Shown in pieces: positions 1-9,474 of a DNA stretch of 64,000 nt (the stretch's first letter is position 1; every line of letters begins with the position of its first letter). The notes under the pieces are model-generated. The model had not been told where the DNA came from. It did not search any database and worked only from the letters and a program-made list of their open reading frames with translations. A program made the translations under genes and the position numbers. Source of the DNA: CAVWDU01 sp963840725 (GTDB lineage Bacteria; Pseudomonadota; Gammaproteobacteria; Pseudomonadales; Halieaceae); the NCBI GenBank assembly GCA_963840725.1, contig CAWIZY010000028.1, forward strand, positions 345,029 to 409,028. The letters are read 5' to 3'.

Positions 1-313
1 GTCTGGGCAGGGAGTTTTTCAGACGTTTGTATCCATGCTCCGCAGCGCTGCCGGTCAAGTGAGTATGCATGTCCATCAAGCCTGGCAGGATCGTCATGGA
101 CCCCAGATCGATATGGATCGACCCCTCGGGCTGCGCCAACTGCTGCCGTGTCGCCACCTGCTTGATACGCTGGTCCTCGATTATCAACGCGGGGCTTTCG
201 ATCAATCGCCCTTCCACGACATCCACCATCTTGCCGGCCGTGAGGTAGAGGGTGTCCGCTCTGCTGTTGAACGCGATGACTGCAAAAAACAATATAACTG
301 TAATAAACCGCAT
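1..313 (-). CDS. Amidohydrolase family protein, N-terminal part (runs off window)
   Basis: Reading the minus strand from the ATG at 313 gives about 104 residues before the window edge. They start with a short hydrophobic signal peptide (MRFITVILFFAVIAFNSRA), followed by the small beta-sandwich start of an amidohydrolase and the motif LPGLMDMHTHL, which carries the HxH metal-binding pair of the metal-dependent hydrolase superfamily. A GGAG ribosome site lies just upstream of the ATG. The protein is probably a secreted or periplasmic imidazolonepropionase- or prolidase-like hydrolase, but the part that decides the substrate is outside the window. It is divergent from the M24 peptidase at 609; the roughly 295 bases between them are a shared promoter region with no other gene seen. 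Confidence 0.8.
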   Translation of the reverse strand, partial: MRFITVILFFAVIAFNSRADTLYLTAGKMVDVVEGRLIESPALIIEDQRIKQVATRQQLAQPEGSIHIDLGSMTILPGLMDMHTHLTGSAAEHGYKRLKNSLPR

Positions 314-608
314 GTTATCTCCAAATGATTCTCCGACCTGATTATGACAGAACACGAGCCGGTGCTGCGACCGCAACCATAAAAAATAGCGCCTGCTTTG
401 CCCGGCACCGTCCCTCCCGTAAGACCGACAAACCCCTGCGCATTTTGCCTCTCCAGGCGAAGAGATACTGACCGAGGCTGAACTCTCTCAATGAGCCTGC
501 CAGGCAGACCTACTCAGAAAACCTGCTCACGAAACCAGGCCCGGCGGGTTGGCAGCTGTTCTATGGTACAGTTTTAATCCGGATAACGGCCAACAGGAAA
601 CGCATCCA

Positions 609-1961
609 ATGACCACGCGGCTTCACCTACCCTTTTTCACCACCGCACTATTCACTGTGTTGGCAGCGATCGTTTACTGCGCCAGCGGAATCCTCAGCGC
701 CACAGCCTACGGGGGCGAGGCGCTCACCCGCTGGGAACTGATGAACCAGATTCGTCGCGACAAATTCGACCTGGTGCTACCTGAGGTTATGCGTGAAAAC
801 AACATCGAAATGTGGATCACGGTTAATCGCGAGGGCTTTGATGACCCCTTGACCGAGGACCTTGGCAAGGGATATGTCGGTGACTACGGCTACTATATTT
901 TTACTAATCGCGGCGGAGAACGAATTGAACGCGCTCTGCTGGGCATCGGCACGCATCTGGTTGAGGAGAACGGCGCCTACGACATTGTTACCACTGATTT
1001 TGACCTCCTCGAGTTCGTCGAATCTCGCGACCCGAAGACGATCGGCCTGAATTACGCGGAGCACATCGGCGCGGCAGATGGACTGAGTCACACCAGCTAC
1101 CTGAAATTGCAGGCGCTATTGGGTGAACGCTACAGTCAGCGCTTTGTGTCAGCACAGAAACTCATATCGGACTTTCGCTCCCGCCGCGTTGCAACCGAGA
1201 TTGCCGCTTTCGCCCGAGCTGGTGAAATGTCACGCAATATTGCCGAACGGGCATTTTCGAACGAGGTCATTACACCGGGGAAAACCACCCTGGCGGATGT
1301 GGCCTGGTGGATGCGTGAACAACAGTTTGAAAACAGTCTGGGGACGTCTTTTGGTATGCCATCGGTCTATGTCACCGGCCCTGAGGGCATTGCGGCATTA
1401 TCCGACGACCGTGTCATCCAACCCGGTGATTTTCTGACGGTGGACTGGGGCGTGGGCTATCTCAATTTCTACACCGACATGAAGCGTCATGCTTATGTGT
1501 TGCGAGAGGGAGAAACACATCTGCCCGAGGGCATTCAACAAGCCTTCGACAATGCCAAACAGGTCAGGGACATTCTCAAACAAAACATCAAGCCCGGGGT
1601 GACGGCGGCAGCTGCCTACGAGCAGTTGAACGCCGTGATCAATCGATCAGGGTTCCAGATTATGACGAAATTCAACGAGCCGACAGAAAACCCGGAGGTG
1701 ATCGACGTTATCATCGGTTGTCACTCTGTCGGCAATCTAGGTCACGGCATAGGGCCATCCATCGCCTGGTTCAACCCCGAGCGCATGACCTATACGATAC
1801 AGCCTGGCAACTTGTTGTCGATAGAGTTGTTCGCCTACACAGCCGTGCCGGAGTGGGGTGGCCGCAAGCTGCGGATACCACTGGAGGACGATGCAGTGAT
1901 TACCGCCCGCGGGGTTGAATGGCTCTATCCGGTTGCGGAGCGAGTGCGCCTGATTCGATAG
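609..1961 (+). CDS. Secreted M24-family metallopeptidase (Xaa-Pro aminopeptidase-like)
   Basis: About 450 residues. I start it at the ATG at 609 rather than 549: this gives a clean signal peptide (TTRLHLPFFTTALFTVLAA) and an AGGAAA ribosome site. The N-terminal half is creatinase-like. The C-terminal half is a pita-bread M24 domain with all five metal ligands visible: Asp in TVDWGVGYL and in FYTDMKRH, His in GNLGHGIGP, Glu in LLSIELF and Glu in IPLEDD. The family hydrolyses N-terminal X-Pro bonds or related amide and C-N bonds with two metal ions. The signal peptide places it outside the cytoplasm. The substrate cannot be told from sequence. It stands alone on the plus strand, with 184 bases before the next gene. 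Confidence 0.85.
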   Translation: MTTRLHLPFFTTALFTVLAAIVYCASGILSATAYGGEALTRWELMNQIRRDKFDLVLPEVMRENNIEMWITVNREGFDDPLTEDLGKGYVGDYGYYIFTNRGGERIERALLGIGTHLVEENGAYDIVTTDFDLLEFVESRDPKTIGLNYAEHIGAADGLSHTSYLKLQALLGERYSQRFVSAQKLISDFRSRRVATEIAAFARAGEMSRNIAERAFSNEVITPGKTTLADVAWWMREQQFENSLGTSFGMPSVYVTGPEGIAALSDDRVIQPGDFLTVDWGVGYLNFYTDMKRHAYVLREGETHLPEGIQQAFDNAKQVRDILKQNIKPGVTAAAAYEQLNAVINRSGFQIMTKFNEPTENPEVIDVIIGCHSVGNLGHGIGPSIAWFNPERMTYTIQPGNLLSIELFAYTAVPEWGGRKLRIPLEDDAVITARGVEWLYPVAERVRLIR

Positions 1962-2145
1962 GCAATTCCCGACGCCCACCGACCCAGGCCTGATTGATAA
2001 ACGCAGCTCAGTCTGGGCCAGGGCGCGGCCGATGGGACAATTGTCAGCAGCGCTTAAATCGCCTACTCTACTCGCGGCCGTAGCCGTGAAACAGCGCGCT
2101 GCTGATACCGTCTGAGGCGGTGACGGCGCATGAAGGAAAAAATCT

Positions 2146-2943
2146 GTGATACAAGCATATATTGAACACACGCCGCTGTGGGTGCTATTCCTGACTACCG
2201 TCCTGCTGCTGGTCCTGTCGGTTGAGATCGGTTACCGATACGGGTGGCGGCGCAGCCGCCATCCGGATTTTGATGATGAGTCCCACGTCAACACCACTAC
2301 CGGTGCGCAGCTGGCACTGATGGGATTTCTGCTCGCCTTTACCTTCAGCCAGGCGGCCGACCACCACACGGTACGCAGGCAATTGATGCTGGACCAGATC
2401 GTGGCGATCGAAGCGGCCTACTTGCGTGCAGGCCTGGTTGAACCGCAATCGCGCAGAGCCATCCGCGAGGCGCTGAGCGACTACGTGGACCTCGCCGCGG
2501 CAAACTACGACAAGGATGAACACGAAACCATTATGCAGAGAGCCGACGTCCTGCGACTCGATATATGGACGCAGGTGGCGGGCCTTTCGCGGGATGGCAA
2601 TAAGATCGGCGAAGCGGAGACGCTGCTGATTGACTCGGTCAATCGGGTATTCGAGATCCATGAACGGCGCATTACAGCGGGATTGCACACCCGGATTCCA
2701 GGCAGTATCTGGATTATGCTATATGTCATCCTGACCCTATCAATGTTTGCGACGGGCTACTTCAGCGGTATAAAGGGCAAACGCAGCCTCACAACGACCT
2801 GGGCAATGACCGTCTCATTGGCCCTGATCATGTGGCTGATCGCCGATCTGGAGCGCCCCCAATCCGGTTTTTTGATTACGGACAAGTCCAATCTGCAGGA
2901 ATTCAGTGCACGACTCAGTGAGGCCACGCCTAGCGGCAAATAG
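2146..2943 (+). CDS. DUF4239-like (bestrophin-like) membrane protein
   Basis: A 265-residue protein starting with GTG after a GAAGGAAAAA ribosome site. It has hydrophobic segments near residues 10-30 and 55-72, a long polar middle with many acidic and arginine residues, and two more membrane segments near 188-208 and 215-236. This two-plus-two layout, with a soluble alpha-helical stretch between, is typical of the DUF4239/bestrophin-like family, whose role is not established. A second, more divergent member lies at 33948-34736. No catalytic motif was recognised. It stands alone, convergent with the acyl-CoA-dehydrogenase-like gene. Confidence 0.65.
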   Translation: MIQAYIEHTPLWVLFLTTVLLLVLSVEIGYRYGWRRSRHPDFDDESHVNTTTGAQLALMGFLLAFTFSQAADHHTVRRQLMLDQIVAIEAAYLRAGLVEPQSRRAIREALSDYVDLAAANYDKDEHETIMQRADVLRLDIWTQVAGLSRDGNKIGEAETLLIDSVNRVFEIHERRITAGLHTRIPGSIWIMLYVILTLSMFATGYFSGIKGKRSLTTTWAMTVSLALIMWLIADLERPQSGFLITDKSNLQEFSARLSEATPSGK

Positions 2944-3203
2944 GGGCCCTTCCTTACAGGTGGTAGTACCCGGTCCCCTCACGATCAGTTTGTCGGCCCA
3001 GGTGTCGGTCTGTTTCATTCAGGCTAGCAGCCTATGTTCGCATAGTATCCAGTCGCACAAACTCCAGTGCCCGGCGGCTAGCAGGCATTAGAATTGCCCA
3101 CCAGATTATCCGCAGGCTATTGCATGTTGCCGGCGGCGGCTGAGGCGAAGTCCTGGTAGCAGCGCAACAGGGCAGGCGAATACTCGCTCTGCTTAGTAGG
3201 CTG

Positions 3204-4349
3204 TCACAGACCCAGCAGGCGGGCTATCACTTTGCGTTGAATGTCTGAGGTTCCGGAATAAATCAAACCACCGATGCCGTCGCGCAGGTCACGTTCAATA
3301 CCCACCTCCTGCAGATATCCCTGCGCACCATGCAGCCGAATCGCGTCAAGTCCGGAGGCGACAAAGCATTCGCTGAGATGAAGATTGGTCAAGGCGGCGT
3401 CGAGAGCGAGGCGCTCCCCCTGCTGGTCCATCCAGGCCAGCTTATAGAGCAACAGACGAGAAGTCTCCAGGCGCAGTTTCATATCCACCAGACGATTGGA
3501 CACCGATTCAAAGCGTGCGATCGGGCCGCCAAACTGGTTGCGTTCCTTCGCAAAGCTGATCCCCTCCTCCAACTGACGCTGCATTGCACCCAGCTGGCTG
3601 GACAGAATATAGCCACGTTCAGCTTCCATGGCACGTGAAAAAATGCTGAACCCCGCCCCCTCCGGACCGAGGCGATTCGCCTCTGGCACGAAACAGTTAT
3701 CCAGGTATATTTCACCAAACGGACTGGTCTTGAGACCCATTTTGCCGCGACTACCACCGAGTTCCAGTCCGGGGGTTCCAGCCTCTACCACAAAAGCGGA
3801 AATACCCCATTGCCCGGCATCGGGGTTGGTTGCGGCGAAGATGACCGCAATGTCTGCGACGGGGGCGTTGGTGATGTAGACTTTTTCACCCTTGAGCAGA
3901 TAGCCCTCGTCCTGGCGACGCGCCGTCGATTTCATGTTGTAGGTGTCTGAACCAGAATCGGCCTCAGTGATCGCAAATGCGCCGATCATATCGCCACTGC
4001 ACATGGGTCGCAGATAGTCTTTCTTTTGTCGCTCACTGCCAAACTCAAGCACGGCAGCCTGGGTACTCCACATTTGCGAGTTGAGACCGAATGGCAGTCC
4101 GTTATCACGACACCCGTAACCCAGCGCTTCAAGGACTGCAACGGTGGTGACAATGTCTCTGGCCTGGCCCCCGTACTCCTCCGGGACATTGAGTCCAAGG
4201 ATTCCGAAGTCCGCACATTTACGCCAATCGTCTCGACTAAAATAGCTGCTGCGTTCGCGTTCGGCGAGATTGTCATTGAGTTGGGCGCTAGCGAAATCAA
4301 TAGTCGCCTGGCGGAGTTCTTCTTGTTCGGGAGTGAGGGCAAAATCCAT
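3204..4349 (-). CDS. Acyl-CoA dehydrogenase-like flavoenzyme, candidate carrier-bound aminoacyl dehydrogenase
   Basis: Full-length 381-residue ACAD-fold protein with the FAD-binding segments AFAITEADSGSD and GEKVYITNAPVADI. The usual C-terminal catalytic Glu (IYEGT) is replaced by Ser in LIYSGTSDIQR. A Glu at about residue 244 in AMEAERGYI sits where isovaleryl-CoA dehydrogenase keeps its base. The same arrangement is known from prolyl-S-carrier dehydrogenases such as PltE and PigA, which oxidise prolyl-PCP to pyrrolyl-PCP. It is the last gene of a tight minus-strand run, 12 bases behind the dioxygenase. Together with the PigI-like ligase, the free carrier protein and a cyclodeaminase, this makes a carrier-bound imino acid a plausible substrate. 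That role is inferred; the flavoprotein fold is clear. Confidence 0.85.
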   Translation of the reverse strand: MDFALTPEQEELRQATIDFASAQLNDNLAERERSSYFSRDDWRKCADFGILGLNVPEEYGGQARDIVTTVAVLEALGYGCRDNGLPFGLNSQMWSTQAAVLEFGSERQKKDYLRPMCSGDMIGAFAITEADSGSDTYNMKSTARRQDEGYLLKGEKVYITNAPVADIAVIFAATNPDAGQWGISAFVVEAGTPGLELGGSRGKMGLKTSPFGEIYLDNCFVPEANRLGPEGAGFSIFSRAMEAERGYILSSQLGAMQRQLEEGISFAKERNQFGGPIARFESVSNRLVDMKLRLETSRLLLYKLAWMDQQGERLALDAALTNLHLSECFVASGLDAIRLHGAQGYLQEVGIERDLRDGIGGLIYSGTSDIQRKVIARLLGL

Positions 4350-4361
4350 AGTGTGGCTCGT

Positions 4362-5309
4362 TTATCGATTCGTTTTCAATCGACCACGCTCGTCGACGGG
4401 CTTCCACTCGTCAAGAAACTCTCGATTGTTCCAGTCGCCCAAGCCGGGGTAAAAGACCTTTCCCGGTCCATGAGCCTCGATGTTCTCACCGTTCCAGCGC
4501 TCATCAAACGGCTCGTTTGCTGGCTGGTAGCGGCTATCCGAACTCAAGCGACACCGATTTTCCGGCGAATTGTTGTCCAGGGCACCATGGAGTGTCTGCA
4601 TGGTAAAACACAGCACGTCGCCGGCTTTGTAGTCTGCACTTAGCCATCTTCCCCCGAAACGCTGGCGCAGGGTCTCAGGATCTTTTCCTATCCACTCCAG
4701 CTTATCCCGATCCGCATCGGATTCTGCATAGTGGCTGAGTCGCCTCAGCTGGGCCTTGGTCCGCTCGAGCAGCATCAGCCCACCGTCTATACGTCTTACA
4801 TCGCCCAACGGTATCCAACTGGAGAAGAGCCGGCTGGTACCGCGGTTCATGTAGGGACCATCGTAGTGAAACCCGCAGCCTTCGCCGGGTCTTGCGAACC
4901 GCGGCCACCGCATGTCGTAGGCTCTGGGCTCTGTCCCCAGCAAGCTCTCATAGAAGGCCAGCAAACGCTTATGCAACACAATATTCTCGTAGGCCAGTCC
5001 AGACCGTACCGACTGACTGAAGGCTCGCAGATCGACCTGCAAAACGGCGTTGTCCTCAGTGTAAACCCCGTCCATCAAGGGGTGCATAGGATCAATCTCA
5101 CCAATCGTGGCGTACTTCAGCAGTATCTCCCGGCGCGCCTGCATGACTTCCTCGCGCGGCAGCAGGGCTTTGAAAAAAAGATACCCTGTTTCCTCCATGC
5201 GCTCTTTCAGGGCTCCCGCATTGTCCAGCAGGCCAGTGGAGTCCTGCAGTTCCCCAAGAGCGTCTGGCGCAGTATTAACCGGGTGGCCATTTGCCGTCAG
5301 CTGTAACAT
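4362..5309 (-). CDS. Phytanoyl-CoA dioxygenase (PhyH)-family Fe(II)/2-oxoglutarate oxygenase
   Basis: A 315-residue protein with the facial triad of the family: HYD in EGCGFHYDGPYMNRG and a distal His in MQTLHGALDNNSP, followed by the 2-oxoglutarate-binding Arg in ENRCRLSSDSRYQ. Members hydroxylate or halogenate small molecules and are common tailoring enzymes in NRPS clusters. It lies 39 bases downstream of the NRPS-2 stop and 12 bases before the flavoenzyme, so it is very probably in the same transcript. The likely role is hydroxylation of an amino acid, carrier-bound or released. No free substrate can be named. The reading frame is intact. Confidence 0.85.
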   Translation of the reverse strand: MLQLTANGHPVNTAPDALGELQDSTGLLDNAGALKERMEETGYLFFKALLPREEVMQARREILLKYATIGEIDPMHPLMDGVYTEDNAVLQVDLRAFSQSVRSGLAYENIVLHKRLLAFYESLLGTEPRAYDMRWPRFARPGEGCGFHYDGPYMNRGTSRLFSSWIPLGDVRRIDGGLMLLERTKAQLRRLSHYAESDADRDKLEWIGKDPETLRQRFGGRWLSADYKAGDVLCFTMQTLHGALDNNSPENRCRLSSDSRYQPANEPFDERWNGENIEAHGPGKVFYPGLGDWNNREFLDEWKPVDERGRLKTNR

Positions 5310-5348
5310 CTCACCACTCTCATTTTAATCATTGCCACTCCCATACAG

Positions 5349-8300
5349 TTAACACTCCGTGAATTGCTCATTCGCATTTGCGGGCACAAACTGGCTAAGG
5401 AAGCGACCAGTCCATTGCTCCACGGCCTTTGGATCCCATTGCAAATCGTCATGCTCGCAGTCAAATTCCTCCAAAGTGAGGCCACTACCAGCCAGTGTCT
5501 GCCAGAGGGCCGGGCCGAATTTATGATGTCCGCGCGTGGCCCTGTATAGCAGCACCGGACAGTCGATCGGCAGCAGGTCGTACCGCCTGGCTGCCGCCAG
5601 ATACCTCCTGAACACGTAGAGTTTCCTTAACCTGGCTGGCACTGGAAGCCCTATCCTGACACAAGCCAGGGCGTAAGCATTGCGGGCATTGATCTTCATC
5701 CGGGACGCGTAGTGACCGAGATGATTGGCGAGTTTATCTACCAAATAGCGGCTTGCCCCCAACGGGCCCAGGCGCAGCAGCTGTTCGAAATGGCTGTCTA
5801 TCGGTTCGACCTGCTGGCTCTTCTGTCGTGACAAGTGCCGACACTGCGCTGGGACGGAGCCAAAGGCCCGCGGATTTTCAGGTGGGTCCAGCATAAACAA
5901 TAGGTCGACAGATTGACCAAGCTCAGCTAGGCGTCTGACAAGTTCATAGGCTATAACCGCACCAAATGAGTACCCCCCGATGTAATAAGGGCCCTCTGGC
6001 TGTATCTCCAGCAACAGGCCGAGAGCCTCCTCGGCCAGTTGGCCAAGGCTGACATCGCGAGGAAGATTGGCCTCCTCCCAGTGGGCTGCAAGCAGGTGAA
6101 TGGGCTGCTCTGCGCCGAGAATGTCCCGGAGTTGTGCGAGCAGTCGGCCACCGCCATGGATCATGAACAAGGGCCTACGGCTTCCCTCCAGATTTCTGCT
6201 CTGCAAAGCGGGGTCCCCGCCGGAGGTCTGCCGCCCCTGCGTCTCTATAGCCTCTTCGGCGATATAACTGCACAGCTCGCCCAGACGTGGAAAGTCAAAC
6301 AGGTCGCCAGGTTTCATAACAATGCCCTGTTTGCTGGCTCGGGCGACCACATTGATACTTGTGAGCGAATCGCCGCCGAGCTCAAAAAAATCGTGCTCCT
6401 CGCAGACCTCGTCAGCATCCAGTACCTGACACCAGATACTCTGCATGGCTTCGACAAGTTGACTGACTGCCTGCCCGCGTTCGGCGGTCTTGGCTGTGCG
6501 TCGCGGCGACAACCGGGGCAATCGACGCAGAGTCTGTTTGTCGATTTTGCCGTTAGCCAACCTGGGGATTTCCTCCAACACCTCGACGTGTGACGGGATC
6601 ATATACTGAGGCAGTTGCCCGCGAAGAAACTCGCGGCAGGTGTCGGGGCCGAGATGGCCTGCACTGCGCGAGTCAGTCACTGGCCTGATCCAGGCAACTA
6701 TCTGCTGCGCCCCTGTGGCTTGTTGCCCCCCACCGACTTTATCATCCCGTCCGGGCAGCTGCGCGACAAGCACTGCCGCCTCCGCGACGTCGGGGTGCTG
6801 CTCCAACGTCAATTCGATCTCACCAAGTTCAATCCGGTGACCACGTACTTTTACCTGTTCATCAATTCGGCCCAGATACTCGATATCCCCACTGTCCAGA
6901 AAGCGACCGTAGTCGCCGGTGCGATATAGTCTGCCTTGCGCCCCCGAGCGGAAGGGGTCATCGCCAAAGCGCGTTGCTGTATCTCCGGGCCTGCCCAGGT
7001 AACCCGCGGCAAGACCATCCCCTCCTATACAGACCTCCCCAACCACCCCCAGAGGGGCCAGGCGTTGATGAGCGTCAAGAATGTATAGTCTGGCACCCGG
7101 TATTGGCTTGCCGATTGGTACGGCATCAGCGCTGCACCAAGGTGCAGTATCGAATACGGTTGCCCACACGGTGGACTCCGTAGGCCCATACTCATTGTAT
7201 AGCCGGGTGTTGGGCAAGATCTTCCGGTGCTCCCTGACCAGAGCGGGAGTCAGTGTCTCGCCGGCCAAAATAAGCACACGCAAAGCATCCATCGACGCGG
7301 GTTCCAGGTGTTCGAGCATGAAGCGATAAAGCGAGGGCAGGCAGAGGGTGTGAGTCACACCGTGTGACGCCATGGTCGCTCCCAGCGCCCGCATATCCTG
7401 CTCCAGCCTGTACTCGGAAATCACCAGTTTCCCGCCGGTACAGAGGCTCCAGAAAAGACCGGCAACAGAGCTATCAAACGAAAACGTCGAGAGCAGCAAA
7501 AAACACCCCGGGTCGTCGCCATAAAAATCGGTTCTTGCCCGGTTGGAAAACGCCAGATTGGCTCTGGTCACGGCAACGCCCTTGGGCTCACCGGTGGAAC
7601 CCGAGGTATAGATGACATAAGCCAGCCCAGCATGGTCCTCAGCGGGATGGCCAGTAACCGCCGTCACAGAGGAACCCGGGTCGTCCAGCCGCATCACCGG
7701 CGGCCCAAGCTCGGCGACTGCAGTTGCCAGTTCATCGCGAGCGATCACCAATCGGCAACCGGAGTCATCGAGAATGTGCACGATACGTGCCGGCGGGGAA
7801 AGCGGGTCCACCGTGACGTATACCCCGCCCACCTTGAGAATTGCGAGGACCGTTGTTACAAACTCCACGCCTCGTTCCAGATACACGGCAATCCGACAAC
7901 CGGCTTCACAGCCGGATTGAGTTATCAAACCGGCCACCCGACTGGCAGCACTGTCAAGTTCGGCATAGGACAGCTGGTCGGTCCCGCAGCACACTGCAAT
8001 AGTGTCCGGCTTTTGCGCTACCTGATGCCTAAAGAGATCCAACACATCGACCGGCGGCGATGACAGCGCATCGCCACGACCCCATTCGTCGATCAGGAGA
8101 CGGGTATCGGCAGCACCCGGAGGCCCGATACTGAATACCGGTTGATCCAGCCCGGTGACAAAGTCCTGCAGCACCCGCGTAAAATCCCCGAGCAACTGCC
8201 GAGCCGTCTTTTCCGAATAGACCCTGGCATCATAAACGAGCTTTACTTCAGTCTTTTCACCGGGAGTAATATCCAGGGCCAAACCAAAGTTACTGTAGTG

Positions 8301-9441
8301 CACGACATCCACTTCGACCGCGGACCAGCTCGAAGCCACTCCGACATCGGCGCTGCCCGTTGGGTAATTGGTCATTACGAGGATACTGTCAAATAGCTCG
8401 GTTCCACCCGGAACATCGCTCCACTCCTTGTACCGAGGCAACGGCGCGAATTCGTGTGCCATAAACCCTGCCGATCGCGACTGTAGCTCCCTGAGCCAGT
8501 CGCGCAGGACTGTCTCCCGATAAAAGCCATGCCTGACGGGCAGTGTATTGACAAACATACCAACGGCAGACTGAATACCAGGCAGCTGTGACGGGCGCCC
8601 ACTGACCGTCACGCCGAACACCACATCGTCCCGACCACTGTAACGGTGTAGGATCACACCCCAGGCAGCCTGCATAACCGTGTAGAGACTTACCTCGTAA
8701 TCCCGTGCGAGATCGCGCAACGCCAGGCTGGCCTCCCGGTCGATATGCCGCCGCACAGAACCATGGCCGATGGAAGCCGAAGACGCGGTCGGACGAGGCG
8801 TTTGTAACTCCGTCGGTTCCGTGAAACCGGCGAGTGTTTCGGCCCAATAGGTTTTGGCCGCCGCCATATCGCGCGACCCTAGCCAGCCAATATGACTGCT
8901 GTAGGCAAACGCCGGGGGCAAGGCTGGCAACTCTCCGCCATCCAGGCCGCTATATAACTCGCACATTTCCTCCAGCAAAACGGAAACGGACCAACCATCC
9001 GCCACTGCGTGATGGCTCGTCCACACCAGCCAATATCGCTCTTCCTGCAGTCGGATCAAGGTCATACGCATGAGCGGCGGCAGATCAATGACGAAGCCCC
9101 GTCTGCGGTCCAGGTTTTTCCATTCCTCTAAAGACTGGGCCTGTTCAACAACCGACATCGCCCGCCAATCAAGATGCTGCCAGGGCACCGACACTCGCCG
9201 ATGTATCGCTTGCAGCGGCTCGTCCAGATCCTCCCAGAGGATAGAACAACGCAGCGCCGAGTGACGCTGAACCAACGCCTCCCAGGTCTCCTCCATCAAC
9301 TCGGGATTAACGTCTCCTGCCAACTGAAAGCAGACCTGGCCGACATAAGATCCCCGCCTCCGGTTCAGCAAGGCTATGGAATACCATGCCAGCCCGAGTT
9401 GAAGACAGCGGATACAGGCCTTCGATATCATCCAGTGCCAT
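5349..9441 (-). CDS. NRPS-2: C-A-PCP-TE termination module (one frameshift near the N-terminus)
   Basis: About 1,360 residues. The condensation domain carries HHAVADG (about 9,014). The adenylation domain has YTSGSTGEPKG (7,580-7,611), NEYGPTE (7,174-7,200), YRTGDYGRFLDSGDIEYLGR, and the A10 lysine in LANGKIDK. The carrier domain has ELGGDSLTS (6,355-6,385). A type I thioesterase has Ser in GGYSFGAV (5,957-5,985), Asp in LLFMLDPPE and His in DCEHDDLQW. I start it at the ATG at 9441, behind an AGGGGG ribosome site, which gives the C1-type opening MALDDIEGLYPLSSTRAG. That frame runs to EAG and then shifts near 9,350 into SYVGQVCFQLAGD, consistent with one extra base. It adds the last residue and releases the peptide. 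Hand alignment to GrsA gives specificity residues D-S-A-L-I-A-E-V-W-K, which I cannot match to a substrate. Confidence 0.92.
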
Positions 9442-9474
9442 GAGGTCCCCCTACCCCGTGTTGGCGCGGCCGTT

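Noticed and set aside
1737..2171. Minus-strand open stretch of 144 codons
   Set aside because: It overlaps the end of the M24 gene on the other strand, has no recognisable motif and no ribosome site.
3123..3206. Readthrough extension of the ACAD-like enzyme
   Set aside because: The frame stays open for about 28 codons after the TGA, but the protein already ends at the normal family position and the extension has no similarity I can see.
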